Shown piece by piece: positions 1 through 9,717 of a DNA stretch of 64,000 nucleotides (positions are counted from its first letter, which is position 1; each line of letters begins with the position of its first letter). Both the position numbers and the translations under genes were made by a program. The notes under the pieces are model-generated. The model saw only the letters and a program-made list of their open reading frames with translations, had not been told where the DNA came from and made no database searches. The DNA lies in contig CAVRVH010000007.1 of assembly GCA_963724665.1 (NCBI GenBank), forward strand, positions 1,240,001 through 1,304,000, written 5' to 3'. Source of the stretch: DASUPK01 sp963724665 (GTDB lineage Bacteria > Actinomycetota > Thermoleophilia > Solirubrobacterales > 70-9).

Positions 1-149
1 GCCCTCCGTCGCGAACTTGAGCTCGCGGTTTCGCCCGATTCGAGGGAAACCCGAGACGTTTGAAAGCGCCATTACCCAACCCTACCGAGGGCGGCAATCC
101 ACGAAACGGGACCTCGAGGAGAATTGGCGGGCCAACTCCGGCAGCCCTC
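1..149. other. Leading non-coding stretch upstream of metH
   Basis: The frame of metH stays open upstream to base 17, but the predicted residues there have no resemblance to methionine synthase, so I treat this as non-coding. I looked for a cobalamin or SAM riboswitch, which would be natural before metH, and could not recognise a B12 box or a SAM-binding core. Confidence 0.4.
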
Positions 150-155
150 TACCCT
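150..155 (+). promoter_or_regulatory. Putative -10 (TACCCT) of leaderless metH promoter
   Basis: TACCCT lies 8 nt before the metH ATG at 164, with no Shine-Dalgarno sequence between, the layout expected for a leaderless transcript in actinobacteria. No convincing -35 box. Confidence 0.45.
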
Positions 156-163
156 TCTCCGCT

Positions 164-3100
164 ATGCCTGAGCGCGACTACCTGGGGGCGGTCCGCGAGC
201 GTGTCGTCGTCTTCGACGGCGGCATGGGCGCGACCCTCGAGCAATTCGACCTCACCTCGGAGGATTACGGGGGCCTGGAGGGCAAGTGCCACGAGGCGCT
301 GGTCCTGAACCGGCCCGACGTGATCGAGGGGGTCCACGCATCCATGCTCGAAGCGGGGGCGGAGGTGGTCGAGACCGACACCTTCCAGGGGAGCCGTCTG
401 AAGCTGGACGAGTGGGGGCTCGGTGAGCATGTATCTGAAATCAACACAGTGGCCGCGGAGATCGCGCGTAAGGCCGCCGGCCCGGATCGCTTCGTCGCAG
501 GCTCCATCGGCCCAACGGGCTTCCTGCCGGCGAGCGACGACCCCACCCTCGGAGACATCTCGTTCGCAAAGCTGGTCGAGATCTTCACCGAGCAGGCTCG
601 GGGCCTGGTCGATGGCGGCGCCGATCTGATCATCATCGAGACGGCGCAGGACATCCTGGAGGTGAAGGCCGCGATCTTCGGCGCCCGCGAGGCGTTCAAG
701 CAGGCCGGGCGCACCCTGCCGATCCAGACGTCGGTCTCCCTCTTGCCTCAGGGAGGGAAAATGCTCCTCGGGACGGACATCCAGGCAGTCCTGACGACGC
801 TGGCCGCTCTCGATGTCCAGGTGATCGGGCTGAACTGCTCGACCGGCCCGGAGGACATGCGGGACGCCATCCGCTATCTGGGCGAGACCTCCCCCCTGCC
901 GGTCCATTGCATCCCCAACGCCGGCCTGCCTCTGCAGGGACCCGATGGCGAAACGATTTTCCCGGAGGAGCCCGAGCCGCTCGCGGCGACCCTCAGCGAA
1001 TTCGTGGAGCGCTACGGCGTCGCCATCGTCGGTGGCTGCTGCGGCACCACCCCTGACCACATCAGTGCGATCCGCGAGCGGGTCGACGGCAGGGTGCCCG
1101 GCGAGCGCCCCGAACGCGGCGCGACCGAGGTCTCGAGCATGATGACCTCGACCCCGCTGGTGCAGGAGCCGCGCCCGACGCTGGTCGGTGAGCGCGTCAA
1201 CTCACAGGGGTCCCGCGCAGCCAAGGAGCTGCTGCTCGCCGACGACTACGACGGCCTCGTGCAGGTGGCCGAGGACCAGGTGACCGGAGGCGCCCACGTG
1301 CTCGACGTCTGCGTGGCCCTCACCGAGCGCCAGGACGAGGACGAACAGATGGGCACCGTCGTGGAGCGCATCTCCCTGACCCAGCCGTCGCCGATTCAGG
1401 TCGATTCGACCGAGCCCGAGGTGATCCAGGAGGCACTGGAGAGGATCCCCGGGCGGGCGATCGTGAACTCGGTCAACCTCGAGGCCGGCCGCGACAAGCT
1501 CGACAGGGTCGCGCCCCTCGCCAAGGCCCACGGCGCCGCGCTGATCGCGTTGACGATCGACGAGGAGGGGATGGCCAAGACGGCCGAGCGAAAGGTCGAG
1601 ATCGCCAAGCGGATCCGCGACATGTGCGTGGACGACCACGGCATGGACCCCGAGTCCCTGATCTTCGATGCGCTCACCTTCACGCTCACGACCGGAGATG
1701 AGGAGTGGCGCCCCTCCGCGGTCGCGACGATCGAGGGGATCAAGCGCATCAAGGCAGAGATCCCCGGCGTCAAGACCTCCCTCGGCGTCTCCAACGTCAG
1801 CTTCGGCGTCTCGCCGAAGGCCCGCGCGGTCCTGAACTCCGTCTTCCTGCACCACTGCGTCGAGGCCGGGCTCGACCTGGCGATGGTCAACCCGAACCAC
1901 ATCACGCCCTACTTCGAGATCGACGAGAGCGAGCGCGAGCTCACCGACGCACTGGTCTTCAATCGCTCCGAGGACGCGCTGGAGAAGTTCATCGCGCACT
2001 TCGAGTCGCAAGGCGAGGAGGCGGAGGAGGCGGCGGGCGACCCGACCGAGGGGATGGAGCCCGAGGAGGCCCTTCACTGGATGATCCTCCACCGCAAGAA
2101 GGAGGGCGTCGAGGACTGGATCGACCGCTCGGTGGAGAAGATCGGTGCCGTCCCCACCCTGAACACCGTGCTGCTCCCGGCGATGAAGGAGGTCGGCGAC
2201 AAGTTCGGCGCCGGCGAGCTGATCCTGCCCTTCGTCCTGCAGTCCGCGGAGGTGATGAAGCGCGCCGTCGCGCAGCTGGAGAACTACCTCGAGCGGATCG
2301 AGGGCCACAGCAAGGGCAAGGTCGTGATCGCGACGGTCTTCGGCGATGTCCACGACATCGGCAAGTCGCTGGTCAACACGATCCTGACCAACAACGGCTA
2401 CACCGTCGTGGACCTCGGCAAGCAGGTGCCGGTCGACACCATCATCCACTCGGCGATCGAGGAGAACGCCGACGCGATCGGCCTGTCGGCCCTGCTGGTC
2501 TCCACCTCGAAGCAGATGCCGGCGTGCGTGCAGGAGCTGCACTCGAAGAAGCTCGAGTTCCCGGTGCTGATCGGCGGCGCCGCCATCAACCGCGACTTCG
2601 GCCGCCGAATTCTCTATCCGGGCGGAAAGGACTCCGAGGAGATCTACGAGCCCGGCGTCTTCTACTGCAAGGACGCCTTCGTCGGCCTGGACACGATGGA
2701 CGATCTGATCGACGCCGAGAAGCGCGCCGCTCTGATCGACCGAATCCGCGACGAGGCTCGGACGCTTCGCGAACAACCCGTGGTCGCGGATGACGCACCG
2801 CCGACCACCGACGACTCGGTTCGCTCCGGAGCCCGCACCGACGTTCCCATCCCCGACCCGCCTTTCTGGGGCGCCCGCGAGGTCGAGGTCGACCTGGACG
2901 ACGTCTTCCCTTACCTGGACCGCCATGTCCTCTTCAAGCTCCACTGGGGAGGCCGCGGCAAGAAGGGCGAGGAGTGGCGTCAGATCGTGGAGGGCCACGC
3001 CGGCGAGGAGGGCTTCGCGCCCAGGCTCGAGCGGATGTGGCGCGAACAGGACTATCTCCATCCCCGCGCGCGGCAGGGCTTCTTCCCGTGCGCCGCCGAC

Positions 3101-3757
3101 GGCAACGAGCTGGTCGTCTTCGATCCGCAGGATCCTGATCGCGAGCTCGAGCGGCTGGCCTTCCCGCGCCAGCCCAAGCACGACCGGATCTGCCTGACCG
3201 ACTTCTTCCGGCCTCTCGACGAGCTCGGGCCTGGCGAGCGCGACGTGGTCGCCCTGCAGGGAGTCACGGTCGGCCCCGAGGTCACCGACCTGATGGCCAA
3301 GCTGGAGGCGGACGGCGAGTTCGCCGAGCAGCTGTATGTCCACGGCCTCGGCGTGCAGGCTGCCGAGGGGCTCGCGGAGTGGCTCCACTCGGAGGCCCGC
3401 TCGGGCCTCGGAATCGATCGCGATCAGGGCCGCCGCTATTCCTGGGGCTATCCCGCCTGCCCGGACCAGTCCGAGCACGAGAAGGTCTGGAGGCTGCTGG
3501 GTCTGGAGGAGATCGGGATGACGCTTTCCGACGGCTTCGCGGTGATGCCCGAGCAGTCGACGGTGGCCATCATCGCCCACCATCCGCAGGCCGTCTACTT
3601 CGGGATGAAGTCGGGCTTCATCCCCGCGGAGAAGGCGCCGGACGATGTGATCGCCGGCACCGAGCGCGGCGGCGAGCTGCCGCCCGAGCGGGAGCCCGGT
3701 AACGGGGTGATCGAGGCCGAGGAGACGGATCCCGCCTCCGAGCCGATCAGCGGCTGA
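164..3757 (+). CDS. metH: Cobalamin-dependent methionine synthase
   Basis: Transfers the methyl group of 5-methyltetrahydrofolate to homocysteine via cob(I)alamin in the cytosol. At 1197 residues it is full length with all modules. An N-terminal homocysteine-binding barrel ends in the zinc motif GGCCGTTP (about 290-297), with a further zinc Cys in GLNCSTGP. A pterin-binding barrel follows (from about LVGERVN), then the B12 cap and Rossmann domains with DVHDIG at 728-733, whose His 730 is the cobalt ligand. The C-terminal reactivation domain carries RYSWGYPACPDQ near 1091, the SAM-binding signature. I chose the ATG at 164 because residues upstream are not MetH-like and a TACCCT -10 sits 8 nt before it. 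The gene is followed by a purU remnant, another one-carbon gene, though they were probably never co-regulated in their present state. Confidence 0.95.
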   Translation: MPERDYLGAVRERVVVFDGGMGATLEQFDLTSEDYGGLEGKCHEALVLNRPDVIEGVHASMLEAGAEVVETDTFQGSRLKLDEWGLGEHVSEINTVAAEIARKAAGPDRFVAGSIGPTGFLPASDDPTLGDISFAKLVEIFTEQARGLVDGGADLIIIETAQDILEVKAAIFGAREAFKQAGRTLPIQTSVSLLPQGGKMLLGTDIQAVLTTLAALDVQVIGLNCSTGPEDMRDAIRYLGETSPLPVHCIPNAGLPLQGPDGETIFPEEPEPLAATLSEFVERYGVAIVGGCCGTTPDHISAIRERVDGRVPGERPERGATEVSSMMTSTPLVQEPRPTLVGERVNSQGSRAAKELLLADDYDGLVQVAEDQVTGGAHVLDVCVALTERQDEDEQMGTVVERISLTQPSPIQVDSTEPEVIQEALERIPGRAIVNSVNLEAGRDKLDRVAPLAKAHGAALIALTIDEEGMAKTAERKVEIAKRIRDMCVDDHGMDPESLIFDALTFTLTTGDEEWRPSAVATIEGIKRIKAEIPGVKTSLGVSNVSFGVSPKARAVLNSVFLHHCVEAGLDLAMVNPNHITPYFEIDESERELTDALVFNRSEDALEKFIAHFESQGEEAEEAAGDPTEGMEPEEALHWMILHRKKEGVEDWIDRSVEKIGAVPTLNTVLLPAMKEVGDKFGAGELILPFVLQSAEVMKRAVAQLENYLERIEGHSKGKVVIATVFGDVHDIGKSLVNTILTNNGYTVVDLGKQVPVDTIIHSAIEENADAIGLSALLVSTSKQMPACVQELHSKKLEFPVLIGGAAINRDFGRRILYPGGKDSEEIYEPGVFYCKDAFVGLDTMDDLIDAEKRAALIDRIRDEARTLREQPVVADDAPPTTDDSVRSGARTDVPIPDPPFWGAREVEVDLDDVFPYLDRHVLFKLHWGGRGKKGEEWRQIVEGHAGEEGFAPRLERMWREQDYLHPRARQGFFPCAADGNELVVFDPQDPDRELERLAFPRQPKHDRICLTDFFRPLDELGPGERDVVALQGVTVGPEVTDLMAKLEADGEFAEQLYVHGLGVQAAEGLAEWLHSEARSGLGIDRDQGRRYSWGYPACPDQSEHEKVWRLLGLEEIGMTLSDGFAVMPEQSTVAIIAHHPQAVYFGMKSGFIPAEKAPDDVIAGTERGGELPPEREPGNGVIEAEETDPASEPISG

Positions 3758-3779
3758 CGCTTCACGTATGACAATATGA

Positions 3780-3989
3780 CTTTTTGAGCGGCGGCCCGCG
3801 GGACGCTCGCCGGAGCTCGACGCCGGACCGATCATCGAACAGGACACGGCGAGGGTCTCTCACCGCGACTCGGTTGCAGAACTGACCCGGCTGGGCGAGG
3901 ACATCGAGCGCACGGTGCTGGCGCGGGCGGTCGCCCTGCATCTCGCGGACCGCACGCTGGTCCACGCGAACAAGACCGTCGTCTTCTAG
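3780..3989 (+). pseudogene. purU: 3' remnant of formyltetrahydrofolate deformylase (purU)
   Basis: The stretch from about 3813 to the TAG at 3987-3989 translates to a PurU-like C-terminus: LDAGPIIEQDTARVSHRDS, then a helix containing LGEDIERTVLARAV, ending LVHANKTVVF. This matches the last ~58 residues of PurU (typical end NKTVVF), which hydrolyses 10-formyl-THF to formate and THF. The catalytic N-terminal and middle parts are absent: the frame is closed by TGA at 3777 and no start codon precedes the homologous part. It therefore looks like the tail of a deleted gene fused to metH flanking DNA. Its TAG stop shares CTAG (3986-3989) with the stop of the opposite-strand cyclase gene. Identification is from remembered family sequence, not a search. 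Confidence 0.75.
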
Positions 3990-6900
3990 GCGGCGACGCG
4001 CGTGCCGGCGGCCAGCCGGTAGACGAGCTGTGGGTCGGGAAACCCCTTCAGCTCGAGCCGCTCTTCCGTCGCGGCCAGGTTGCGCTCGGCCAGCCACTGC
4101 GCCAGCCTGCGATGCGCCTCCTCGCTCAGCAGGATCTCCCCCGGCCCGGCCGCTGCCTGCAGGCGCGCGGCGAGGTTGGTTGCCTCACCGCTGACGGCGA
4201 TGTTCTCGTCCGAGGCGCCTCTCCCCAGTATCCCGGGCCCCACGGAGATCCCGACTCCGAGGGGCAGGTCAATCGACTCCGCCCTGTCGCGGAGCGCGAT
4301 CGCCGCCTCGATGGCATCCGCTGTGTGGTCGACCCGGTTGCCGGAGGCGTTGAACGTCGCCATCACCGCGTCTCCGGCGAACTTGTCGATGATCCCCTGG
4401 CGCCGTTCGACCGCGACCCGGGCCAGGCGGTAGAGCATCCGCATCCGCTCACTGACCACATCCGGGGGCAGGCTCGAGCTGAGCTCCGAGGAGCCCCGCA
4501 CGTCTGCGAACAGCGACGTCACCAGGCGCTCGCCGTGCGGGATGACCGGCTCAGCTGCCGCCTCGCTCTCCGGCTCGGGGGCAGGTGGAAGGTCGACCCC
4601 GAGGTCGGCACCTGCCTGGCGAGCCTCGCTCGCGATCAAGCGCGCGCTGATCCGGTCGGCGTGTTCGACCACAGCTCGCAGCTCCGCTGCTGCGTCCTCG
4701 GATCTGCCAAGGGCGGAAACCGCCAGAGCAAGCTGGGTCCGCGCGCGCAGCTCCACCAGCGGGTACCCCGCCTCTGCAGCCGCCTCGACCAGGGATTCGA
4801 AACTCGCCGCCGCGGCCTCAGCGTTGCCCCGCGCGAGGGCGAGCGCCCCCTCAATCTGGTGCAGATAGGCCGCCCCGGCCTGGGTGGGTCGAGCCCGCGC
4901 GATCTCGGCGAGTTCCTCAACCCCGTCGAGCCGGCCGGCGCCGGCGAGCACGTCGGCCGCAAGCGCCAGCGGCTCGCGATAGGTGGCGAGCAGCTCGGCG
5001 TTTGCGTGGATCTCCTCGGCGAGCTCGAGGGCCTCATCCGTCCGTCCGAGGCCGATCGCCGTCCTGATCCGGGCGGCGGCGTCATAGACGATGTCCTGCC
5101 GCTCGGTCCTCGTCGTCAGCGTCGGAAGGGCTGCGGCAGCGTCCTCGGCCCGCCCCAGCTCGGCCAGGATCTCCGCGGATTGGATTCGGGCCCGCCACTC
5201 CATCTTCCCGAAGCCCAGCCGCGCGTGGCGCTCCCGGGCGGCCTCGGCGTCCGCAAGACCAGCCTCGAGGTTGCCCCGAACGGCCGCGATGTAGCTCCGG
5301 CTGAGCAGATCCCCGGAGCGGTCACCGAACCTCGAGTAGAACGGGAGCGACTCGAGTCGTTCCAGCCAATCCTCCAGGTCCGACAGCATCATGTGAGTCC
5401 GGGTCCAGATGTTGTTCCAGGCGACGTTGCTGGCGATCTGCGAGTAGCCCCTTGCTCGCGCCTCCTCGAAGACCTCGTCCATCAAGGCGAGGCCGCGCTC
5501 CTGCTCGGCCCCGTCGATGTATCCAAGCGCCACGAACCCGAGCGCCCAAACGCGTTCCAGGTCGGCACCCACCTGCTCGGCGATGGAGACCGCCCGCTGG
5601 GCCGATTCGAGGCAGCCGCGATAGTCGAGCTCGAACGCACTCATCCCGGCCAGCCGCTGATGGGCCATCGACAGATCAGCCGAAGGACCGGCGGGCTCGA
5701 GGACCTCAAGCGCGCGCTCGTACTCGGCACGAGCCGCATCCGGCCGCTCCGACTCCCAGTGGCAGCGCCCCAGCACGAGCCGGTTGCGGGCAGCCTCGGC
5801 TGACTCCCCCAATCCCTCCAGCGATTCGATCCCGGCGGTCAGGTAGCCGACGCCACTCGCGGGCGCCCCGTTCCGCTGTTGGTCACGTCCGATCCGGCAG
5901 AGGACCCGGGCTTTCTCGAGCGGATCGGTGACATAGGGCAAGACGCGATCGAGGATCGAGATCGCCTCTCCGAAGGCGAGGGTGCCCTCGGCCTCGTCCG
6001 CGCTCCGCAGGCAGACCGGGACCGCCTCCTCGTAGCGACCGGCGCCGAGCAGGTGGCCCGCGAGATCGACCGGCTGAGTTGACTCGTCCTCGGCCAGAAC
6101 CTCGGCTACCTGCGAGTGGATCGCCTGCCGCCTTGGGGTCACGATCTCGGCATAGATCGCCTCCTGGGTCAGAGCGTGTCGCCAGCGGTAGCGGCCCGGT
6201 CGCCTCGGGTCCTCCTCGATCAATTGCTGGGCCATCGCGGCCTCGATGGCGCCGTGTACGACGGAATCCGGCTCTCCCGAGACCGACAGCAACATCTCCG
6301 CGTCGAAGGTCCGACCCAGAATCGCGGCCGTCTCGAGGATCCCGACCTGGGACTCCTCGAGTCGCTGGACCCGAAGCAGGATCGCGTGCCGGACGGTCTC
6401 GGGCAGCGGGGATGACGTCAGCCCATGGCCACTCGAGCCGGCCTGCCCGGATCCCTCGACGGCCTCTCGCAGCATTTCCTCCAGGACGAACGGGTTGCCC
6501 TCGCTTCGCTCGAGCATCAGTTCGTGCAGCTCAGGGTCGACAGCCTCCGCACCGAGGATCGCCGCCAGCATCTCGCGGATCCCGTTCGAGGACAGCGGTT
6601 GGAGCTCGACCACGTCCGCCACGCCGGAACGGCGCCAACCCTGGAGCACGGGGAGCAAGGGATGGCGGCGGTTGATCTCGTCGCTGCGGTAGGTGACCAG
6701 GATCAGCGACGGCAGGTCGACCAGCCGGCGCGCGAGGTAGTCGAGCAACTCCCTGGTCGACGCGTCGGCCCAGTGGACATCCTCGACGACGAGGAGCAGC
6801 GTGCTCTCGCGGGCGGGGACCGCGAGCAGCGAGACGACCGCCTCGAACAGCCGCAGCTTCGCCTGGCCCGGATCGGCGGCGCCCTCGGGCGTGGCACCGC

Positions 6901-7246
6901 GGGAAAGCTGCGGGAAGAGCTGGCCGAGCTCCGCGCTGCCCGGACCGATCGTCTCGGCGAGCTGATTCAGGTCGACATCGTCGAGGTAGTTGCCGATCGC
7001 CTCGACGAACGGCAGGTACGGAAGCGTGAGCTCAGCGTCGCTGCAGCCTCCCGCCAACACCGTGCAGCCGAGCTCGCGAGCCTCGCGCGCAATCTCCGCC
7101 GCGAGCCTGGTCTTCCCTATGCCGGCCTCACCCGCAAGGGCCACGAAGCGGCTCTCGTCCCGTCGCGCCGCGAGCAGGGCGTCCTCGAGCGCGGCGAGCT
7201 CGTCGTCGCGGCGAATCAGGACGGGACAGAGGGAGTTCGTCGCCAT
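3986..7246 (-). CDS. AAA-type ATPase/TPR protein with C-terminal class III nucleotide cyclase domain
   Basis: A 1086-residue multidomain signalling protein. The N-terminus is a STAND/AAA ATPase module with Walker A AGEAGIGKTRLAAEI (about residues 39-53) and a Walker B-like LLLVVEDVHWAD. A long Ala/Glu-rich helical TPR-like region follows (about 380-880). The last ~180 residues are a class III adenylate/guanylate cyclase domain: SLFADVRGSS with the first metal Asp, IIDKFAGDAVMATF with the substrate-selecting Lys and second metal Asp, and SGEATNLAARLQAA with the transition-state Asn and Arg. All catalytic residues are therefore present. In the common actinobacterial relatives the cyclase sits at the N-terminus before the ATPase; here the order is reversed. 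The ligand sensed is unknown. The gene is monocistronic and convergent with the purU remnant. Confidence 0.85.
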   Translation of the reverse strand: MATNSLCPVLIRRDDELAALEDALLAARRDESRFVALAGEAGIGKTRLAAEIAREARELGCTVLAGGCSDAELTLPYLPFVEAIGNYLDDVDLNQLAETIGPGSAELGQLFPQLSRGATPEGAADPGQAKLRLFEAVVSLLAVPARESTLLLVVEDVHWADASTRELLDYLARRLVDLPSLILVTYRSDEINRRHPLLPVLQGWRRSGVADVVELQPLSSNGIREMLAAILGAEAVDPELHELMLERSEGNPFVLEEMLREAVEGSGQAGSSGHGLTSSPLPETVRHAILLRVQRLEESQVGILETAAILGRTFDAEMLLSVSGEPDSVVHGAIEAAMAQQLIEEDPRRPGRYRWRHALTQEAIYAEIVTPRRQAIHSQVAEVLAEDESTQPVDLAGHLLGAGRYEEAVPVCLRSADEAEGTLAFGEAISILDRVLPYVTDPLEKARVLCRIGRDQQRNGAPASGVGYLTAGIESLEGLGESAEAARNRLVLGRCHWESERPDAARAEYERALEVLEPAGPSADLSMAHQRLAGMSAFELDYRGCLESAQRAVSIAEQVGADLERVWALGFVALGYIDGAEQERGLALMDEVFEEARARGYSQIASNVAWNNIWTRTHMMLSDLEDWLERLESLPFYSRFGDRSGDLLSRSYIAAVRGNLEAGLADAEAARERHARLGFGKMEWRARIQSAEILAELGRAEDAAAALPTLTTRTERQDIVYDAAARIRTAIGLGRTDEALELAEEIHANAELLATYREPLALAADVLAGAGRLDGVEELAEIARARPTQAGAAYLHQIEGALALARGNAEAAAASFESLVEAAAEAGYPLVELRARTQLALAVSALGRSEDAAAELRAVVEHADRISARLIASEARQAGADLGVDLPPAPEPESEAAAEPVIPHGERLVTSLFADVRGSSELSSSLPPDVVSERMRMLYRLARVAVERRQGIIDKFAGDAVMATFNASGNRVDHTADAIEAAIALRDRAESIDLPLGVGISVGPGILGRGASDENIAVSGEATNLAARLQAAAGPGEILLSEEAHRRLAQWLAERNLAATEERLELKGFPDPQLVYRLAAGTRVAA

Positions 7247-7296
7247 GGTCGCCCATTCTCGCGCAGCGACCAGCGCAGCCTAAGGAGCCGCGGTGG

Positions 7297-9624
7297 CTAG
7301 GCGGAGATCCGCTCGGCTTCGCGCTCGCGGGCGCGCTGCGGGCGCTCCGAGAGCTGAACCGGGGCGGCGGACATGGCGCGCAAGCGCATGTCCGACCAGG
7401 TGACGCCCTCGCGCACCAGGGCGGGAACCCCGAGCGCGACCGCGGTCGCGATCTCGACCGCCTGGAGGATGACGCCGTACGCAAGCGCATCCGCTGCGTT
7501 GATCCCGAATCCCTGATGGAGCACGCTGATGATGGCGAGCTGGAAGATCCCGATGTTCGAGGGAGTTGCCGGCACGACGGCCGTGACGTTGACGGCGAAG
7601 AGGCAGGCCGCCGCGGCGCCGATCGCGACCTGGTGGTCGAGTCCGAGCGCGGCGAACAGGGCCCAGCAGGAGAGCAGCTGCAGGAACCATGCGAGGAGCT
7701 GCGCACCCGCGGCGAAGGAGCCCTTGCGGGGATCGCGGAAGACGGTCAGGCCCTTGCGCGCCTGCTGCAGTGCTCCGCGGACGGCCTTGATGGCGCGGGC
7801 GATGCGGCCCTGACCGTTCACCTTGACCACTGAGGGTGCCATCAGCACGGCCAGCAGGACGACCAGAGGAGCCGTCGAGACGAGGAAGAGCTTCTGGGTG
7901 CTCGCCTGGAAGAGGTCGGTCGTGGAGACGATGATCCCCCCGAGCAGGGCCAGCGCGAAGATGTTGAGGGCGGTCTGCGAGACGAGTGTGCCGATCAGCA
8001 CCGGGAAGGTCTCGCGCATCCGGCCGATGTGACGGGAGAGGACCATCGCCCTGGCGGGCTCGCCGAGCCTTGCCGGCAACGTCGCCGACATCAGCACACC
8101 GATCATCGTCGCTGAGGTCACGTCCCTGCGGCGCACGTGGTAGCGGGGGAGCGCGGCCCGGACGATCGCCACCCAGGAGGCGGCGCGGGCGAACATCGCG
8201 CCGACCATGAGCGCGCATGCGATCAGCACCCACTTCAGATCAGAGTCGATGATGTTGCTCGCCACCTGGTCGACTCCGATGCGGCGCGCCGCCAGTGCCG
8301 TCAGACCCAAGCCGAGAATGCTCGCGACGGCGACGCCGGCCTTGCGGGCATAGCGCTTGCTGCGGCTGCGGCCGTCGACGGGAGTCGGCTCCAGTGAGGG
8401 AAGGCGCTTGGCGGGCGCCTTCGGGCCACCGTCGATCCGGACGAGGCCCGTGCGGCGGGCGATCTCCTCCGGCGGCCAGATGGGTGCCGGGGCGGGATCC
8501 ACGGCACGCTCATAGACCTCCGCGACCTCCTCAGCGATCCGCGGCCAGGCATACCGCTCGGCGCTGCGGCGGCCGGCATCGCCCATCGCCTTGATCCGCT
8601 CCGGCTCGTGCGCAAGCAGCTGGAGCTCCTCGGCGAGCGCCTGCGGGTCGGCGGGTGGCACCAGGACGCCGTCGACGCCGTTGGTGACGACGTCGCTGTA
8701 GCCAGCAATCGCCGAGGCGACCACGCCGGTGCCTGCGGCCATCGCCTCGATCAGGACCATTCCGAAGCTCTCTCCGGCGAGCGACGGCGCGACGAGCAGA
8801 TCCGCCTCGCCGAGCTGGCGCCAGAGGATCGAGTCGGAGACCTTGCCAAGCACGTCGATGTGCGACATCAGGTCCGGATCGCTGACGCGGCGGGAGATTT
8901 CCTCCGGATCCGCACCGACCACCGTCAGCCGCGAGGGCACGTGCTCGACCAGCGCCTGGAATGCGGCGAGCAGAACCGGCAGGCCCTTGCGCTCCTCCGA
9001 GCGGCCGACGAAGAGCAGCCGGAGCTCGTCGCTCGGCGGCTTGGGCCCCTGCGGGGCTGCCTCGATGTCGACCCCGTTGGGAACGATCGTGTACTCGCCG
9101 CCGAACCAGCGGCGCCCCGTCCAGGCGGCTGCCTCGGAGACCGCAATACGCGCCGAGAGCTGGTTGAAGCGGCGTCGAGCGCCGAGCAGCGTCGCGAGGT
9201 GGTTGGGGAAGGCCTTGGTCGAATAGGCGTGGAAGGTGCCGACGACCGGCGCGCCGCGAAACGCCATCGCGTCCCAGCCGACCATTGGAGCCAGCGGCTC
9301 GTGGACGTGGACGACGTCGTAGTTACCGGCGCGCAGCTCGCGGCGCAGCGCAAGCGGGCCCTCCGGGAACGCTGAGATATTCGAGACGGCGCCATTCGCC
9401 CCGAAGCCAATCGTGCGTCCGAGCGGCACGAGGTAGTCGGGAGCTTCCCGCAGCTCGGGGTGGGAGCGGTGAAGGCGTCTGCTGATGCGATCCGGCGGGT
9501 CCCAAGGAGCCAACACTCGAACGTGATCTCCCCGGGCGATGAACTGCTCCGCCAGCGCTTCAACGTGCCTGTTCACGCCTCCCTGATAAGTCCAGGAATA
9601 CGGCGAGACAAGCGCAATGCGCAT
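7297..9624 (-). CDS. Glycosyltransferase family 4 fused to a flippase-like (LPG synthase TM) membrane domain
   Basis: A 775-residue fusion. Residues 1 to about 370 are a GT-B glycosyltransferase of family 4, opening MRIALVSPYSWTYQGGVNRH and containing the nucleotide-sugar motif region GESFGMVLIEAMAAGTGVVA; the closest known type is PimA/PimB-like mannosyltransferases. After a linker, about residues 430-760 form eight or so transmembrane segments of the lysylphosphatidylglycerol-synthase TM/UPF0104 family, with the typical MSATLPARLGEPARAMVL. Family knowledge suggests a flippase or export role for the TM part, so the fusion may make and translocate a glycolipid; that is inference. The internal ATG at 9624 was preferred because MRIALVSPYS is the canonical family start. 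The membrane protein upstream on the same strand (stop at 9718) may be co-transcribed. Confidence 0.85.
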   Translation of the reverse strand: MRIALVSPYSWTYQGGVNRHVEALAEQFIARGDHVRVLAPWDPPDRISRRLHRSHPELREAPDYLVPLGRTIGFGANGAVSNISAFPEGPLALRRELRAGNYDVVHVHEPLAPMVGWDAMAFRGAPVVGTFHAYSTKAFPNHLATLLGARRRFNQLSARIAVSEAAAWTGRRWFGGEYTIVPNGVDIEAAPQGPKPPSDELRLLFVGRSEERKGLPVLLAAFQALVEHVPSRLTVVGADPEEISRRVSDPDLMSHIDVLGKVSDSILWRQLGEADLLVAPSLAGESFGMVLIEAMAAGTGVVASAIAGYSDVVTNGVDGVLVPPADPQALAEELQLLAHEPERIKAMGDAGRRSAERYAWPRIAEEVAEVYERAVDPAPAPIWPPEEIARRTGLVRIDGGPKAPAKRLPSLEPTPVDGRSRSKRYARKAGVAVASILGLGLTALAARRIGVDQVASNIIDSDLKWVLIACALMVGAMFARAASWVAIVRAALPRYHVRRRDVTSATMIGVLMSATLPARLGEPARAMVLSRHIGRMRETFPVLIGTLVSQTALNIFALALLGGIIVSTTDLFQASTQKLFLVSTAPLVVLLAVLMAPSVVKVNGQGRIARAIKAVRGALQQARKGLTVFRDPRKGSFAAGAQLLAWFLQLLSCWALFAALGLDHQVAIGAAAACLFAVNVTAVVPATPSNIGIFQLAIISVLHQGFGINAADALAYGVILQAVEIATAVALGVPALVREGVTWSDMRLRAMSAAPVQLSERPQRAREREAERISA

Positions 9625-9717
9625 TGGCCCAGGGTACCGGTAGTGCTGGTTGTGCTTAGTGGCGGAAGTCACACCTCGTTCACTTACCCGCCTGGGGTTT
9701 CCCGATTACGCGGTCTT

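Noticed and set aside
1..163. Cobalamin or SAM/SAH riboswitch before metH
   Set aside because: I could not find a B12 box or conserved SAM/SAH aptamer core; a covariance-model search would be decisive.
1202..3847. Very long open frame (about 880 codons) antisense to metH
   Set aside because: Its composition (Leu/Asp/Arg/Gly repeats) is the usual mirror of a high-GC coding gene, with no recognisable motif, while metH is certain.
3762..4097. Minus-strand 111-codon open frame between metH and the cyclase gene
   Set aside because: It overlaps the clear PurU-like translation on the plus strand and the cyclase 3' end, and is Arg/Ala-rich without motif.
4112..5803. Long plus-strand open frame opposite the cyclase gene
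   Set aside because: Shadow of the real minus-strand gene; no domain and no start signals.
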